From positions 1,979,001-2,043,000 of the forward strand of contig NZ_JAUALB010000001.1 of the NCBI RefSeq assembly GCF_030345795.1: a DNA stretch of 64,000 nt, given 5' to 3'. Source of the DNA: Micromonospora sp. WMMA1363 (GTDB lineage Bacteria > Actinomycetota > Actinomycetes > Mycobacteriales > Micromonosporaceae). This document shows, piece by piece, positions 1 through 8,319 of the stretch; the first letter of the stretch is position 1; each line of letters opens with the position of its first letter. A model generated the notes under the pieces. It had not been told where the DNA came from. It did no database searches and was given only the letters and a program-made list of their open reading frames with translations. A program made the position numbers and the translations under genes.

Positions 1-3000
1 CCAATGCTGGTGTCGATGTCGTTGACCGGAATGCCCCGGCCGGACAACACGACGCCGGTGATCGTCTGGTTCGCCCCGGTGTGACAAGCGAGAGTCTTGT
101 GCCACACGTACAGCATCAGCGCGTTGAGCGTGACCGCCATGTCCTGGGTGAGCCGGCGCAGCGTTGCGAAGTGGTCGCCCGAGACGGTGAAACTCAGTTC
201 CCGCATGTTCTGGATGCGTCGGGTCGTGTCGATACGCAGGCCGTCCGCACGCGCCTCCGGTCGGAGCAGCCCCTGTAGGTCCATGCGCTCGTCGTAGTGC
301 GCGAGATGGTCCCGCCAGAACTCCAGGTGGTCGTTGCGATGTTCCTGCAGATACTTCTGCCCGGCCGAGTAGCTGCGATCAGGCATGGTGTCGGTCGGCA
401 GCCCTGCGACAAGAGCTTCGTACAACTCGTGCACACGGCTCAGCAGCACCGTGTTGCTCCAGCCGTCGAGGATCGAGTGGTGGTGGCTGAAGAGGCAGCA
501 GAAATGGACCGGGCTCTGTTTGACCAGGTATACCCTGAACAGCGGCCCGGAGCCCAGGTTGTACGGCTCGGTCCGGTCCGCCTCGCGCAGACGTCGTATC
601 GACGCCGCCGCCTCATCGGCTGACCGGTCGGAGAGATCGACGTAACGCCAGTCCACGGTGGCATCCGCGTCGATGATCTGAACCAGTTCCTGCTGCCAGC
701 CGAAGCGCAGCCGCAGCGCGGGGAACGCGCGCTGCGCCCGGTTCCACGCCTCGTGCATGGCGTCATCGTCGATCTCGGTGGCGTACTCCCACATCATCTG
801 CACGGTGTAGGCATCGTCATCCCGGCCGTGCGTGACGGCCTGGTAGATGAACCCCTGCTGCAGACTGTTCGCCAGGTAGACGCCTTCGATCTCCCGCTCG
901 GACTGAAGCTCGTCGAGGTACTCCCTCGAGACGACGTGGTCCACGTCCGCGGGCGTCAGGTAGGCGCGCGACGCGGCGGACAGTTCGCCGATCAACTCGA
1001 CCAGGCACCGCTCGTACGCCTGGACCAGGCGGTCTCCGGTCTCCTGGCCGAGCTTGTTCGCGATGGTGAACGTGAGTCTGCCGTCGACGATCCAGCCGTT
1101 GATCGTCATGATGTTGTTGTCGCGGTTGTCCGGGTGCACGGCCTCGCCGAAGGACTCCCGGGTCAGCCGCCAACGCGCGCCGTCCGCCGTGGCCTTCTCG
1201 GCGTCGAGTCGGCCGAGGTAGTTGAAGTTGATCCGGGGCAGTCGGTCGTCGTGGTAGCCGTACCGGGCGCCATAACCGATACCCTTCGCCGGAATCCCGC
1301 GCAGGGTCTCCTTGGTTTCGCGCAGCGTCGCGAGCTGATCGGCGCCCGTATGTAGCCGGACCGGAAACATCGTGGTGAACCAGCCGACCGTCCGCCCCAC
1401 GTCCAGTCTCGGATCGACTTCCTCGCGGCCGTGACCTTCGAGAGTGACGTAGTTGACCGACTCACCGGTGAGATCCGTCAATGCGTGGGAGAACGCGGCC
1501 AACAGGACGTCGTTGATCTGCGTGCGGTAGGTCCGGTGGCAGCGCAGCAGGCGCTCGGTGCTGTCCCGGTCGAGAACCAGCTGGGACACCGTCCTGGTGG
1601 CCTCGCTCGCCACGAGGCGCTGCAGGGCGGCGGCTCCGGTGTGCTCGTACGCCGACTGGACCTCCTGCCAGTAGTCGCGCTCCTCCGGATGCCGGGACGC
1701 GTATTGCTGCACCGCCGTCGTCCACTGCCGGTAGCTGCTCCCCACCGGTGGAAGGCTCCGCCCGTGATAGAGCGCCTCGAGGTCTTCGGCGAGCACCCGC
1801 CAGCTCACCGCGTCGACAATCAGGTGGTGGCAGGCTATGAACACGCGGGCGGTTCCGTCGGCCAGTCCGTCCAGGTAGCCGATCCAGTAGACCGGACCGT
1901 GCTCGAGGTCGAAGTCCGCCTGCCACTCGGTGAGCTGGGCCTGTAGGTCCGAGATGTCGGCGACCGAGCCCACCACCAGGTCCGTCGGCTGGTGGTCGTC
2001 GTCGTAGTACTGGACGATTTCGCCCGCCAGGTTGCGGCGGTAACGGAGACGGAAGGCGCCGTGTCGGTTCCCCAGCTCCCGCACACACTCCCGGAGCCGG
2101 TCCGCGTCCAGCTGGGGGGTCGCGATCAGGAACGCCTGGTTCCAGTGGTTCGGACGAACGAAGTCGCTGCGGAAGAACCACTCCTGAATGGGAAGCAGCG
2201 GCGCTTCGCCGACGGCGGAGTCCGCCTCGTCCCTCTGATCGCCGACCGGGCGCGGATGCTCGGCGAGCTGGCCGGCGAGGAACTCGCAGAACCGTTCGAC
2301 GGTCGGACGGTTGAGCAGTTCGTGGACCGGGAGGTGGACACCGAAGCGCTGACGGAGCCGGCCGAGCAACTGGATGGCGACGATGCTGTCGCCGCCCAAG
2401 CGGAAGAAGTCGTCGGCGATGCCGATTGACCGCTCGTCCCGCCCGAGCATCTCGGCCCAGATTTCCGCGACCGCGCGCTCGAGGTTCGTGCGCGGCGCCA
2501 CGTACTCCTCGGCCCGCGTCTGCTCCGGCTTGGGCAGCGCGGCCCGGTCCACCTTCCCGTTCGACGTCAACGGCAGTTCGTCGAGGAAGACGTACACCGA
2601 GGGCAGCAGGTACTCCGGCAGGATCTCCCGAAGGTGCTCCGCCAACGCCTCCTCCGAGCAGCCGAACTCCCCGGCCACCACGTACGCCACGAGCCCGGAG
2701 ATCTCGTTCTCGGAGCCGACGGTGCGAGCCACGACGACGGCCCGGTCGACGTCGCCGTAACTTTCCACGGCGTGCGCGACCTCCCCGAGCTCGACCCGGA
2801 ATCCGCGGATCTTGACCTGGTCGTCGTTGCGTCCCAGGTACTCGAGTTCGCCTCCAGGAAGCCAGCGCACCAGGTCCCCGGTACGATACATCCGCGCGAT
2901 GCGGTCCGCGCCGTCCGGCCCAGGGCCGCCCTGCTCCTGCTCGCTCAGGAAGGGGTCGGCGAGAAAGCGCTCGGCAGTCAGCTCCGGCTGTTCCAGGTAG

Positions 3001-4148
3001 CCCTTGGCCAGGCCGAGGCCGCCGATGAACAGTTCGCCGACCGCACCGACTCTGACCGGCCGCAGCTCGGCATCCAGGACGTACGCCCGGTAGTTGCCGT
3101 ACAACCGGCCGATGTTCGGCGTACTGCCTTCGGGCAACGGGTGCACGACAGCGACGCAGGTCCCTACCGTCGCCTCGGTCGGTCCGTACTCGTCATAGAC
3201 GGTCAGCTCCTGATCGGCACGAGTCCGGATCCGCTCCAGGAGCGCGCGGCTGAGTTTCTCGCCACCGAGCACCACCGTACGCACGTTCGTCTCGCACAGC
3301 GAGGCGGCGACCAGACCGAAGTAACTCGGCGTCAACTTGACGGTGGTGACGCCCTGCTCGACCAGGAACCGCCGGTACGAGTCCACGTCGCGGGTCTCGC
3401 CGGTATGCACGGCGACGCGCCCGCCGAGCGCCAGACAGGCCAGCGTCGTCGTAACCGTCAGATCGAAGCTCACGTTCGTCGAGTAGCCGCAGGTGTCCTC
3501 GGCGGACATGCCCAGGCGGTCCGCCACATTGCAGATGTAGTTGACGACCGATCGATGTTCGACCATCACGCCCTTGGGGCGCCCGCTGGTGCCCGAGGTG
3601 TAGATGACGTACGCGAGGGAGTTCGAATCGGGACGCACCCCGACGACCGGCTGCGAGCAGTCGGTTGCCGGCCGCGGGTTGACGACACTCCCGGCCGGAA
3701 GAACGTCGACAGCGAGACGGGCCGCGTCGACGATGCCCGCCAGGCGCGTGTGATGTCGATCGTCGGTCAGCACCACGCGCGATCGGCTCTCCCGCAGGAT
3801 CAGTTCGACCCGCCGGTCCGGACTGTCCGGCGCGATCGGCACGTACGCCCCGCCCGCCTTGAGCACCGCCAGCATGCTGATCAAAACGCGCTCGCTGCGA
3901 TCCGACACCAGGGAAACCAGTGTGTCGGTGCCCACCCCGTACGTGCGCCGAAGCTCCAGCGCTAGCGCGTTGGCGCGGTCCTCGAGCGCCTGGTACGTCA
4001 GACTGACGTCACCGCAGGTGACCGCGACGGCGTCGGGCCGCTCCCGGACGCGTTCCTCGAACAGCTCGTGGACCAGTCGGTGGGTCGGGTAGCTCGTCTC
4101 GGTGCGGTTCCAAGCGAGGTATGGTTCATCGTCGCGCGGCGGGAGCAT
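1..4148 (-). CDS. Non-ribosomal peptide synthetase, partial (A-T-E-C...), predicted Asn starter module
   Basis: The gene runs off the left edge; its start is placed at ATG 4148, with AGGAA 9 nt upstream (ATG 4154 is the alternative). About 1,380 visible residues read adenylation (A3 YTSGTSGRPKG near residue 180, A5 YDEYGPTEA, A7 MYRTGDLVRW, A10 LTSNGKVDRA), carrier (LGGDSI near 587), epimerisation (HHLIVDAVSW near 773, EGHGRE near 904) and condensation (SHHHSILDGWS near 1217). The ten specificity positions read by alignment are DLTKVGEVGK, one residue from the known Asn code DLTKLGEVGK, so Asn loading and conversion to D-Asn are predicted. It opens with an A domain and has no C domain before it, which fits an initiation module. 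It is the last visible gene of a leftward operon, 42 nt after the amidinotransferase. The substrate call is inference. Confidence 0.93.
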   Translation of the reverse strand, partial: MLPPRDDEPYLAWNRTETSYPTHRLVHELFEERVRERPDAVAVTCGDVSLTYQALEDRANALALELRRTYGVGTDTLVSLVSDRSERVLISMLAVLKAGGAYVPIAPDSPDRRVELILRESRSRVVLTDDRHHTRLAGIVDAARLAVDVLPAGSVVNPRPATDCSQPVVGVRPDSNSLAYVIYTSGTSGRPKGVMVEHRSVVNYICNVADRLGMSAEDTCGYSTNVSFDLTVTTTLACLALGGRVAVHTGETRDVDSYRRFLVEQGVTTVKLTPSYFGLVAASLCETNVRTVVLGGEKLSRALLERIRTRADQELTVYDEYGPTEATVGTCVAVVHPLPEGSTPNIGRLYGNYRAYVLDAELRPVRVGAVGELFIGGLGLAKGYLEQPELTAERFLADPFLSEQEQGGPGPDGADRIARMYRTGDLVRWLPGGELEYLGRNDDQVKIRGFRVELGEVAHAVESYGDVDRAVVVARTVGSENEISGLVAYVVAGEFGCSEEALAEHLREILPEYLLPSVYVFLDELPLTSNGKVDRAALPKPEQTRAEEYVAPRTNLERAVAEIWAEMLGRDERSIGIADDFFRLGGDSIVAIQLLGRLRQRFGVHLPVHELLNRPTVERFCEFLAGQLAEHPRPVGDQRDEADSAVGEAPLLPIQEWFFRSDFVRPNHWNQAFLIATPQLDADRLRECVRELGNRHGAFRLRYRRNLAGEIVQYYDDDHQPTDLVVGSVADISDLQAQLTEWQADFDLEHGPVYWIGYLDGLADGTARVFIACHHLIVDAVSWRVLAEDLEALYHGRSLPPVGSSYRQWTTAVQQYASRHPEERDYWQEVQSAYEHTGAAALQRLVASEATRTVSQLVLDRDSTERLLRCHRTYRTQINDVLLAAFSHALTDLTGESVNYVTLEGHGREEVDPRLDVGRTVGWFTTMFPVRLHTGADQLATLRETKETLRGIPAKGIGYGARYGYHDDRLPRINFNYLGRLDAEKATADGARWRLTRESFGEAVHPDNRDNNIMTINGWIVDGRLTFTIANKLGQETGDRLVQAYERCLVELIGELSAASRAYLTPADVDHVVSREYLDELQSEREIEGVYLANSLQQGFIYQAVTHGRDDDAYTVQMMWEYATEIDDDAMHEAWNRAQRAFPALRLRFGWQQELVQIIDADATVDWRYVDLSDRSADEAAASIRRLREADRTEPYNLGSGPLFRVYLVKQSPVHFCCLFSHHHSILDGWSNTVLLSRVHELYEALVAGLPTDTMPDRSYSAGQKYLQEHRNDHLEFWRDHLAHYDERMDLQGLLRPEARADGLRIDTTRRIQNMRELSFTVSGDHFATLRRLTQDMAVTLNALMLYVWHKTLACHTGANQTITGVVLSGRGIPVNDIDTSI

Positions 4149-4190
4149 CAACATGGCTTCCTAGTGGAGGCGGGCAGGGGCGCTGGCGGA

Positions 4191-5288
4191 TTAGCCGCCC
4201 AGGTTGGAGAAGTAGGACTGCAGGGTGCCGGTGCGCCGGATGTCGACCGTGCAGCAGTGGAAACTCCCGCCGAACGGGTAGACGTTCGCGAACGGGATGG
4301 CGATCACCCGGAAGCCGAACGACTTGAGGAACTCGATCATCGGCTTTTCCCGCTCCTCGCAGATGATCGTGTCCTCGTTCACGTTGAAGACGTTCATGGA
4401 GATCCAGTTGCTCACTTCCGCCGTACGCAGGAAGTTGCCCCGGACCGAAGGCGGCGCCATGACCACCTTCCAGTTGTTCTCCTCGAACAACGCAATGGTG
4501 CCGTCGACGGGCGGCCGGTCCGGGTTCATCATCACAAGCCCGGGACGCAGCGGCACCATCGTGGCGTCGATGTGCTGCGGGTGCGCGTCGGCGAACCGGA
4601 CACGGTGGAGGCGGTACTCGCGGCCGAGGTGACGGGCCAGCCAGCGGGCGCCGAAGTCGTTCGTCACGATGTCGGGCTGGAAGAAGATGTCCCGGCCACA
4701 CCGGGCGAAGCTGGCCGCGTCGAAGCAGGGCTCGGCGTCGCTCAATGCAGGATTGGTGTCGGCGTCGAAGCCGCCGCCCTCGGCCGAGAAGTCGCCGACG
4801 TACATCTCGTCGGACATGCTGGGCTTGGGAGCGGCCGCCCAACGGGCTCCCGCGTTGAAGTACTCGGTCACCAGCGAGCGGTACGGCAGGTACTCGAAAA
4901 ACCGGCTCCGCATGGCCATCGGCGCTTCGATGATCTCGTCGCCGACCACGAGCAGGACGTCCCGCGGGCAAGTGCTGGAGTTCTGGCTCCGCACCTGGAA
5001 CGTGGGCGTGCGCACCTCGGTGAAGAAGTCCATCGGCGCGGGTCGGCGTACCACGGCGCCTTCCTGCCTGAGTACTTCCGCCAGCGTTTCCAGTTGCTCC
5101 TGGGCCACCTCAAGTTCGTCCTCGCCGCGGCGGACGGCCCCGAACTCGCGGTCGGCGGGATCCGGGAAGTACGGGCGCAACGCGGGCTCGAATCCCGGCC
5201 GGGCCCCGTTGGCCACGCTGCCGACGATGACTTCTTCCAGGGGGTCCCAGCCGTTGTAGGAGTTGACGACGGGGGTCGTGCTGAGCAT
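4191..5288 (-). CDS. Arginine:amine amidinotransferase (AGAT/StrB1/CyrA family)
   Basis: The 365-residue protein should move the amidino group of arginine to an amine, giving a guanidino compound and ornithine. Visible family marks are the N-terminal WDPLEEVIVGSVANGARPG, the HIDATMVPLRPGL strand carrying the active-site His, and the C-terminal GGSFHCCTVDIRRTGTLQSY with the catalytic Cys in the FHC context typical of glycine amidinotransferases. Length matches the family. ATG 5288 is preceded by GGAGG with 7-nt spacing. It lies between the TauD-like hydroxylase and the NRPS, all in the same direction, so it probably supplies or makes a guanidino group on the peptide. The amine acceptor (glycine, a diamine or a peptide amine) cannot be told from sequence. 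Confidence 0.92.
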   Translation of the reverse strand: MLSTTPVVNSYNGWDPLEEVIVGSVANGARPGFEPALRPYFPDPADREFGAVRRGEDELEVAQEQLETLAEVLRQEGAVVRRPAPMDFFTEVRTPTFQVRSQNSSTCPRDVLLVVGDEIIEAPMAMRSRFFEYLPYRSLVTEYFNAGARWAAAPKPSMSDEMYVGDFSAEGGGFDADTNPALSDAEPCFDAASFARCGRDIFFQPDIVTNDFGARWLARHLGREYRLHRVRFADAHPQHIDATMVPLRPGLVMMNPDRPPVDGTIALFEENNWKVVMAPPSVRGNFLRTAEVSNWISMNVFNVNEDTIICEEREKPMIEFLKSFGFRVIAIPFANVYPFGGSFHCCTVDIRRTGTLQSYFSNLGG

Positions 5289-5335
5289 GGCAGTGCCTCC
5301 GGCCGATTGTGGGAAGGAATTGTGGCTGAACGGAA

Positions 5336-6292
5336 TCAGGACATCGCCACGACGATTTTCCGCGCTCCCTTGAAGGGCCTGCGGCCGTGTGCGAACAGGA
5401 GGTTGTCCAGCACCATGATGTCGCCGCGCTGCCAGATGAAGAGCGCCTTCTCCTGCTCGTAGGCGTCACGTATGTGCTCCAGCACGTCGGGCTCTATGGG
5501 AGAGCCGTCGCCGTAGAACGCGTTGCGCGGTACGTTCTCCGTGCCGAACGTCTCGATCAGCGATGCCTGCTCGCCGGCGTCGAGCGCTGAGATGTGGAAC
5601 AGGTGCGCCTGGTTGAACCAGACGGGTTCACCGGTCCCGGGGTGCGGCACCGTCGCTTGGCAGCGCTGGCTGGTGCGCAACGCCGGGCCGCGGTCTCGCC
5701 ATTCGAACTCGATCCTGTGCGCCGCGCAGTACCGCTCCACCTCCGTGCGGTCCTCCGTCTGGAAGACCTCCTGCCAGCTCAGGTCGACGCCCTCGTTGAA
5801 GTTGCGCACGTAAAGCACGCCAGCGCGCTCGAATCGTTCCCGCACAGCGGGGTCGATGCGTCTGTAGACCCCGCGCGAATCGGCGATAGGTGTCTCCCCG
5901 CCATGTTCGGCGGCGACGAGACAAAAGAAGTAGATCCGATCAGGCCAGGCGTCGGTGTACGAGTTCTCGTTGTGCAGGGGGATGCTCCGGTCGGCCGGAT
6001 ACTCGGTGGCGGAATAGATCTTGCCGCCGATCTTGGTACGCGGGGTGGAGCGGTGGACGTAGTCCAGCAGATCGGGGCTGAAAATCTGTACCGCCCGGTT
6101 GAACGCGGACACCGAAGTGAACCCGAAGTCACGCAACAGCACGCCGCCGTGGGTGGCGACGATGTCATCGATGCGTGAGCGGTTCTCCGTCAACCAGGTG
6201 TGGGCCTGAAGCTGGGCGGCGGGCCGCCGCACGACCACAGGTCCGCGACCGTCCGGGGCCGCAAACTCGAACTTCTCGTCGGCTGCCGGCAT
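5336..6292 (-). CDS. TauD/SyrP-like Fe(II)/2-oxoglutarate dioxygenase
   Basis: The 318-residue protein belongs to the TauD/TfdA dioxygenases and resembles SyrP-type amino-acid beta-hydroxylases used by NRPS clusters. The HxE-type iron motif is seen in PLHNENSYTDAWP, the distal His and Arg region near the C terminus in QRGDIMVLDNLLFAHGRRPF, and GGVLLRDFGF is the usual N-terminal strand. ATG 6292 is chosen over GTG 6304 because the latter directly abuts the only purine-rich stretch. It sits 47 nt upstream of the amidinotransferase. Known SyrP homologues hydroxylate carrier-bound Asp or similar residues, so beta-hydroxylation of the predicted Asn (or of an Arg-derived unit) is a reasonable inference, not shown. 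Confidence 0.9.
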   Translation of the reverse strand: MPAADEKFEFAAPDGRGPVVVRRPAAQLQAHTWLTENRSRIDDIVATHGGVLLRDFGFTSVSAFNRAVQIFSPDLLDYVHRSTPRTKIGGKIYSATEYPADRSIPLHNENSYTDAWPDRIYFFCLVAAEHGGETPIADSRGVYRRIDPAVRERFERAGVLYVRNFNEGVDLSWQEVFQTEDRTEVERYCAAHRIEFEWRDRGPALRTSQRCQATVPHPGTGEPVWFNQAHLFHISALDAGEQASLIETFGTENVPRNAFYGDGSPIEPDVLEHIRDAYEQEKALFIWQRGDIMVLDNLLFAHGRRPFKGARKIVVAMS

Positions 6293-6391
6293 GTTCACGT
6301 GCACTCCAGGGTTGTTGCGCGCGCCGATCCGACGCGGTCGGCGGGATTCCGGGGAAATCGACGACCGGGCGTCCGGGCTTGAGGTGAGAGG

Positions 6392-6775
6392 TCAGACGGC
6401 TGCCGCGTCGAAATACGTATTTCGTTCGACCACCAGGAGACCGGAGAAACGCCAGAAGTCGGCGAAACGTACCGCGAACGGGTCACCGGCATGCGAGGTC
6501 CCGCGGCAGCTGCCTCGAACGGCCACCGTGTCCGCATCCTCCACGATGGACTCCAGGTCGTGCCGGCCGCGGGATATCACCCGGACGCCGTGATAGAACG
6601 TGCTGATGGCCTGGAAGCCGACGAACGCGTCGTATCCGGGACGGCGGTAGACCGCGTCCGGCGCGAAGCAGGACAACGCCGCTTCGACATTCCGATGGTC
6701 GATGTTGCGGTAATATTCGCTGACCACAGCGGACAGTGGACCGGATCCTCCGGCAGCCGCACCGGTCACGTCCAC
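6392..6775 (-). CDS. SnoaL-like/NTF2-fold small protein
   Basis: This 127-residue protein has the pattern of SnoaL-like polyketide-cyclase/NTF2-fold proteins: an N-terminal helix VVSEYYRNIDHRNVEAALSC, then FAPDAVYRRPGYDAFVG, then beta strands ending VRFADFWRFSGLLVVERNTY. Such proteins act as small isomerases, cyclases, hydroxylases or binding partners, and the exact reaction is not readable. Its start overlaps the end of the upstream oxygenase gene by 10 nt, which suggests translational coupling and a shared substrate. The gap to the TauD-like gene is about 100 nt. Confidence 0.8.
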   Translation of the reverse strand: MDVTGAAAGGSGPLSAVVSEYYRNIDHRNVEAALSCFAPDAVYRRPGYDAFVGFQAISTFYHGVRVISRGRHDLESIVEDADTVAVRGSCRGTSHAGDPFAVRFADFWRFSGLLVVERNTYFDAAAV

Positions 6776-7653
6776 GCGATAACCGTCGTGTCGTCCGTGA
6801 ACCCGAGGATGCCCGAGAGCGTCACCCTGCGGGCATCCGGATCGCGCACCGGCTCGACGGCGTGCACGTGCCCGGCGTTCAACAGGTAGATGTCACCCGG
6901 CCGCACGTCGAGCAGCAACCGGTCGATGCCGGTCAACCAGTCGATCGCGTACGGAGAGCCGGTGTACCGAACGCCGAGCCGCGCCCTGGTCGCCTCGTCG
7001 GGGCGCAGGTTCCAGACCGTCAGCCCCCCGTCGGAACCGTTGTCCAGACAGATGTTGAGACCCACGATGTGGTGCCTCGTCACCTGCTGAATCTCGAACC
7101 CGACCTGCTTTGGGTCCTCGCACTGGCCCCGGTCCTCGTGCGGGTCCAACGCGAAATCCCGCTGCCCCAGCCAGGATCGGAAAATGCCCGCGCAGGCCTC
7201 GCGGCCCTGGTGGCGTGCGGGCCGGAACTCGATACCGGAGGGTGCGAGCGCCTCCCCGAGCTGCCGGTACAGCGCGCCCAGCGGTTCCGACGGCACATCC
7301 AGCGCCGCGTCCAGGTCTGCCCTGACGGCGTCCGTCTGGTCGAAGTACTCGTCGATCGTCTTGTTGTAGTGGTAGGCACCGAGGTACTCCCCCGGCGCGT
7401 CCGCCCCGCGCGTCCGGCGTCCAAGGCTCGTCAGGAAGTTGGTGATCAGCGCCTCGCGCGTATCGGCCGATACCACGTCCCGGAAAACGACCCCCAGTTG
7501 CCGTCCGCGCAGAACGTCCATGACCAGTGACGGCCGTATCTCCTCGGCCTCGACGAATCGGAAATACTCCTGCGACCCTTCCCAGCCGGTCACGTCGGGA
7601 TGGCGAGAACCCCGATCCGACCGCAGGGCAGCACCAATCGCAACATGATTCAT
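6766..7653 (-). CDS. 2OG-Fe(II) dioxygenase-like protein
   Basis: The 295-residue protein looks like a jelly-roll Fe(II)/2-oxoglutarate oxygenase. The core HIVGLNICLDNGSDGGLTVWN followed by LLDVRPGDIYLLNAGHVHAV and RRVTLSGILGF gives the expected strands, a distal His (GHVHAV) and a 2OG-binding Arg. The HED in LDPHEDRGQ is a candidate for the first iron ligands. ATG 7653 has GGGGGA 9 nt upstream; an earlier GTG would add 16 poorly supported residues. It is first in the leftward operon, facing the carbamoyltransferase gene across the divergent region. The substrate is unknown; hydroxylation or desaturation of an amino-acid building block is plausible. Confidence 0.75.
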   Translation of the reverse strand: MNHVAIGAALRSDRGSRHPDVTGWEGSQEYFRFVEAEEIRPSLVMDVLRGRQLGVVFRDVVSADTREALITNFLTSLGRRTRGADAPGEYLGAYHYNKTIDEYFDQTDAVRADLDAALDVPSEPLGALYRQLGEALAPSGIEFRPARHQGREACAGIFRSWLGQRDFALDPHEDRGQCEDPKQVGFEIQQVTRHHIVGLNICLDNGSDGGLTVWNLRPDEATRARLGVRYTGSPYAIDWLTGIDRLLLDVRPGDIYLLNAGHVHAVEPVRDPDARRVTLSGILGFTDDTTVIAWT

Positions 7654-7775
7654 ACGACACGTCCCCCGTGTAGTGAAAGCTGACCCCGGGATCCCGGTCA
7701 CCGTAACGTCAGGCAGGCCAGCGTCCGTCTACCCGGGACACTAGGCGCGCGGCTTCAGGACTGTCAAGATTTTTC

Positions 7776-7820
7776 CGAGTCCAGTGGGATGGTCGCTTCG
7801 AGTCCAGTGGGATGGTCGCT
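7776..7820. repeat. 22-bp direct repeat, likely end of an IS21-like element
   Basis: CGAGTCCAGTGGGATGGTCGCT plus flanking bases occurs at 7776-7797 and again, identical, at 7799-7820. It is preceded by TGTCAAGATTTTTC (7762-7775). Tandem terminal repeats of this style, next to a TGTCAA end, are typical of IS21-family elements, so this is probably one IS end. I saw no matching inverted end elsewhere in the window, so the element appears incomplete. Confidence 0.5.
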
Positions 7821-8029
7821 CAGCCGGGCGGCGAGAGTGCCGCCCGGTGGCTTCTGTCGTGCCAGCCGCGGCGGCGGTTCTGGGTAATGCCACAGACCAA
7901 GGCCCCGTCGTGGCGCCGGCACAGGCAACAGGTGCACTTGCCGATCAAGGCTGATTGGGTACAGTAGCGGCCACGTAGCGAGTACCGCGGCTTGGGGGGG
8001 ATCAGCGGGACAGGACACGGGGGCGAACC
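7820..8029 (-). pseudogene. Cys-rich open frame beside the IS-like repeat, no start codon
   Basis: Between an in-frame TAA (8030-8032) and a TGA (7820-7822) the minus strand reads through about 69 codons with no ATG or GTG start in a good context. The frame contains CTCCLCRRHDGALVCGIT followed by QNRRRGWHDRSHR, a zinc-ribbon-like Cys cluster. It stops exactly where the 22-bp repeats begin, so it may be the last piece of a gene carried by the same mobile element. I do not recognise the family. Confidence 0.3.
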
Positions 8030-8319
8030 TTAATTCAGCCAGTTCTTGGCTATAAGCCTGCTGGCGCAGCTTGCGGTGGAGTCGACTCCACCACTTTCAT
8101 CAGCGTTTTCGTGCTGCGCGCGGGCATGCTCGCGCGAGTGCGGAGCTCAACCGCACGACTCCGCCGGCTACGCCCACCCTAGGCGTGCATCGATTCGTTG
8201 GTCGGCCGGAATTCGCGCGGCCGGAGAATGCTTCGCGAGGCGTTAGCTCATTCTTTTGGCAAATCTTCAACGGCTCATCAGGATCACTGGACCGGTGTCC
8301 GAGTGGCAAAGGGGAACCT

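Larger units (their letters stand above)
7654..8319. promoter_or_regulatory. Divergent intergenic control region of the biosynthetic cluster
   Basis: This 666-nt stretch separates two divergent operons and must hold both promoters, though I could not pick convincing -35/-10 pairs. It also carries the end repeats and a small open frame of a possible IS remnant (see 7776-7820 and 7820-8029). No regulator gene is present between the operons. The GTG start of the rightward operon at 8320 is preceded by AAAGGGGA. Confidence 0.5.

Noticed and set aside
2634..3965. Long plus-strand frame of 443 codons opposite the NRPS
   Set aside because: It is antisense to clear A-domain motifs; its composition follows from third-position GC and it has no recognisable domain.
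8029..8319. Longer start for the carbamoyltransferase at 8071
   Set aside because: The extra 83 codons do not resemble the family and GTG 8320 has a good ribosome site directly before the conserved N terminus.
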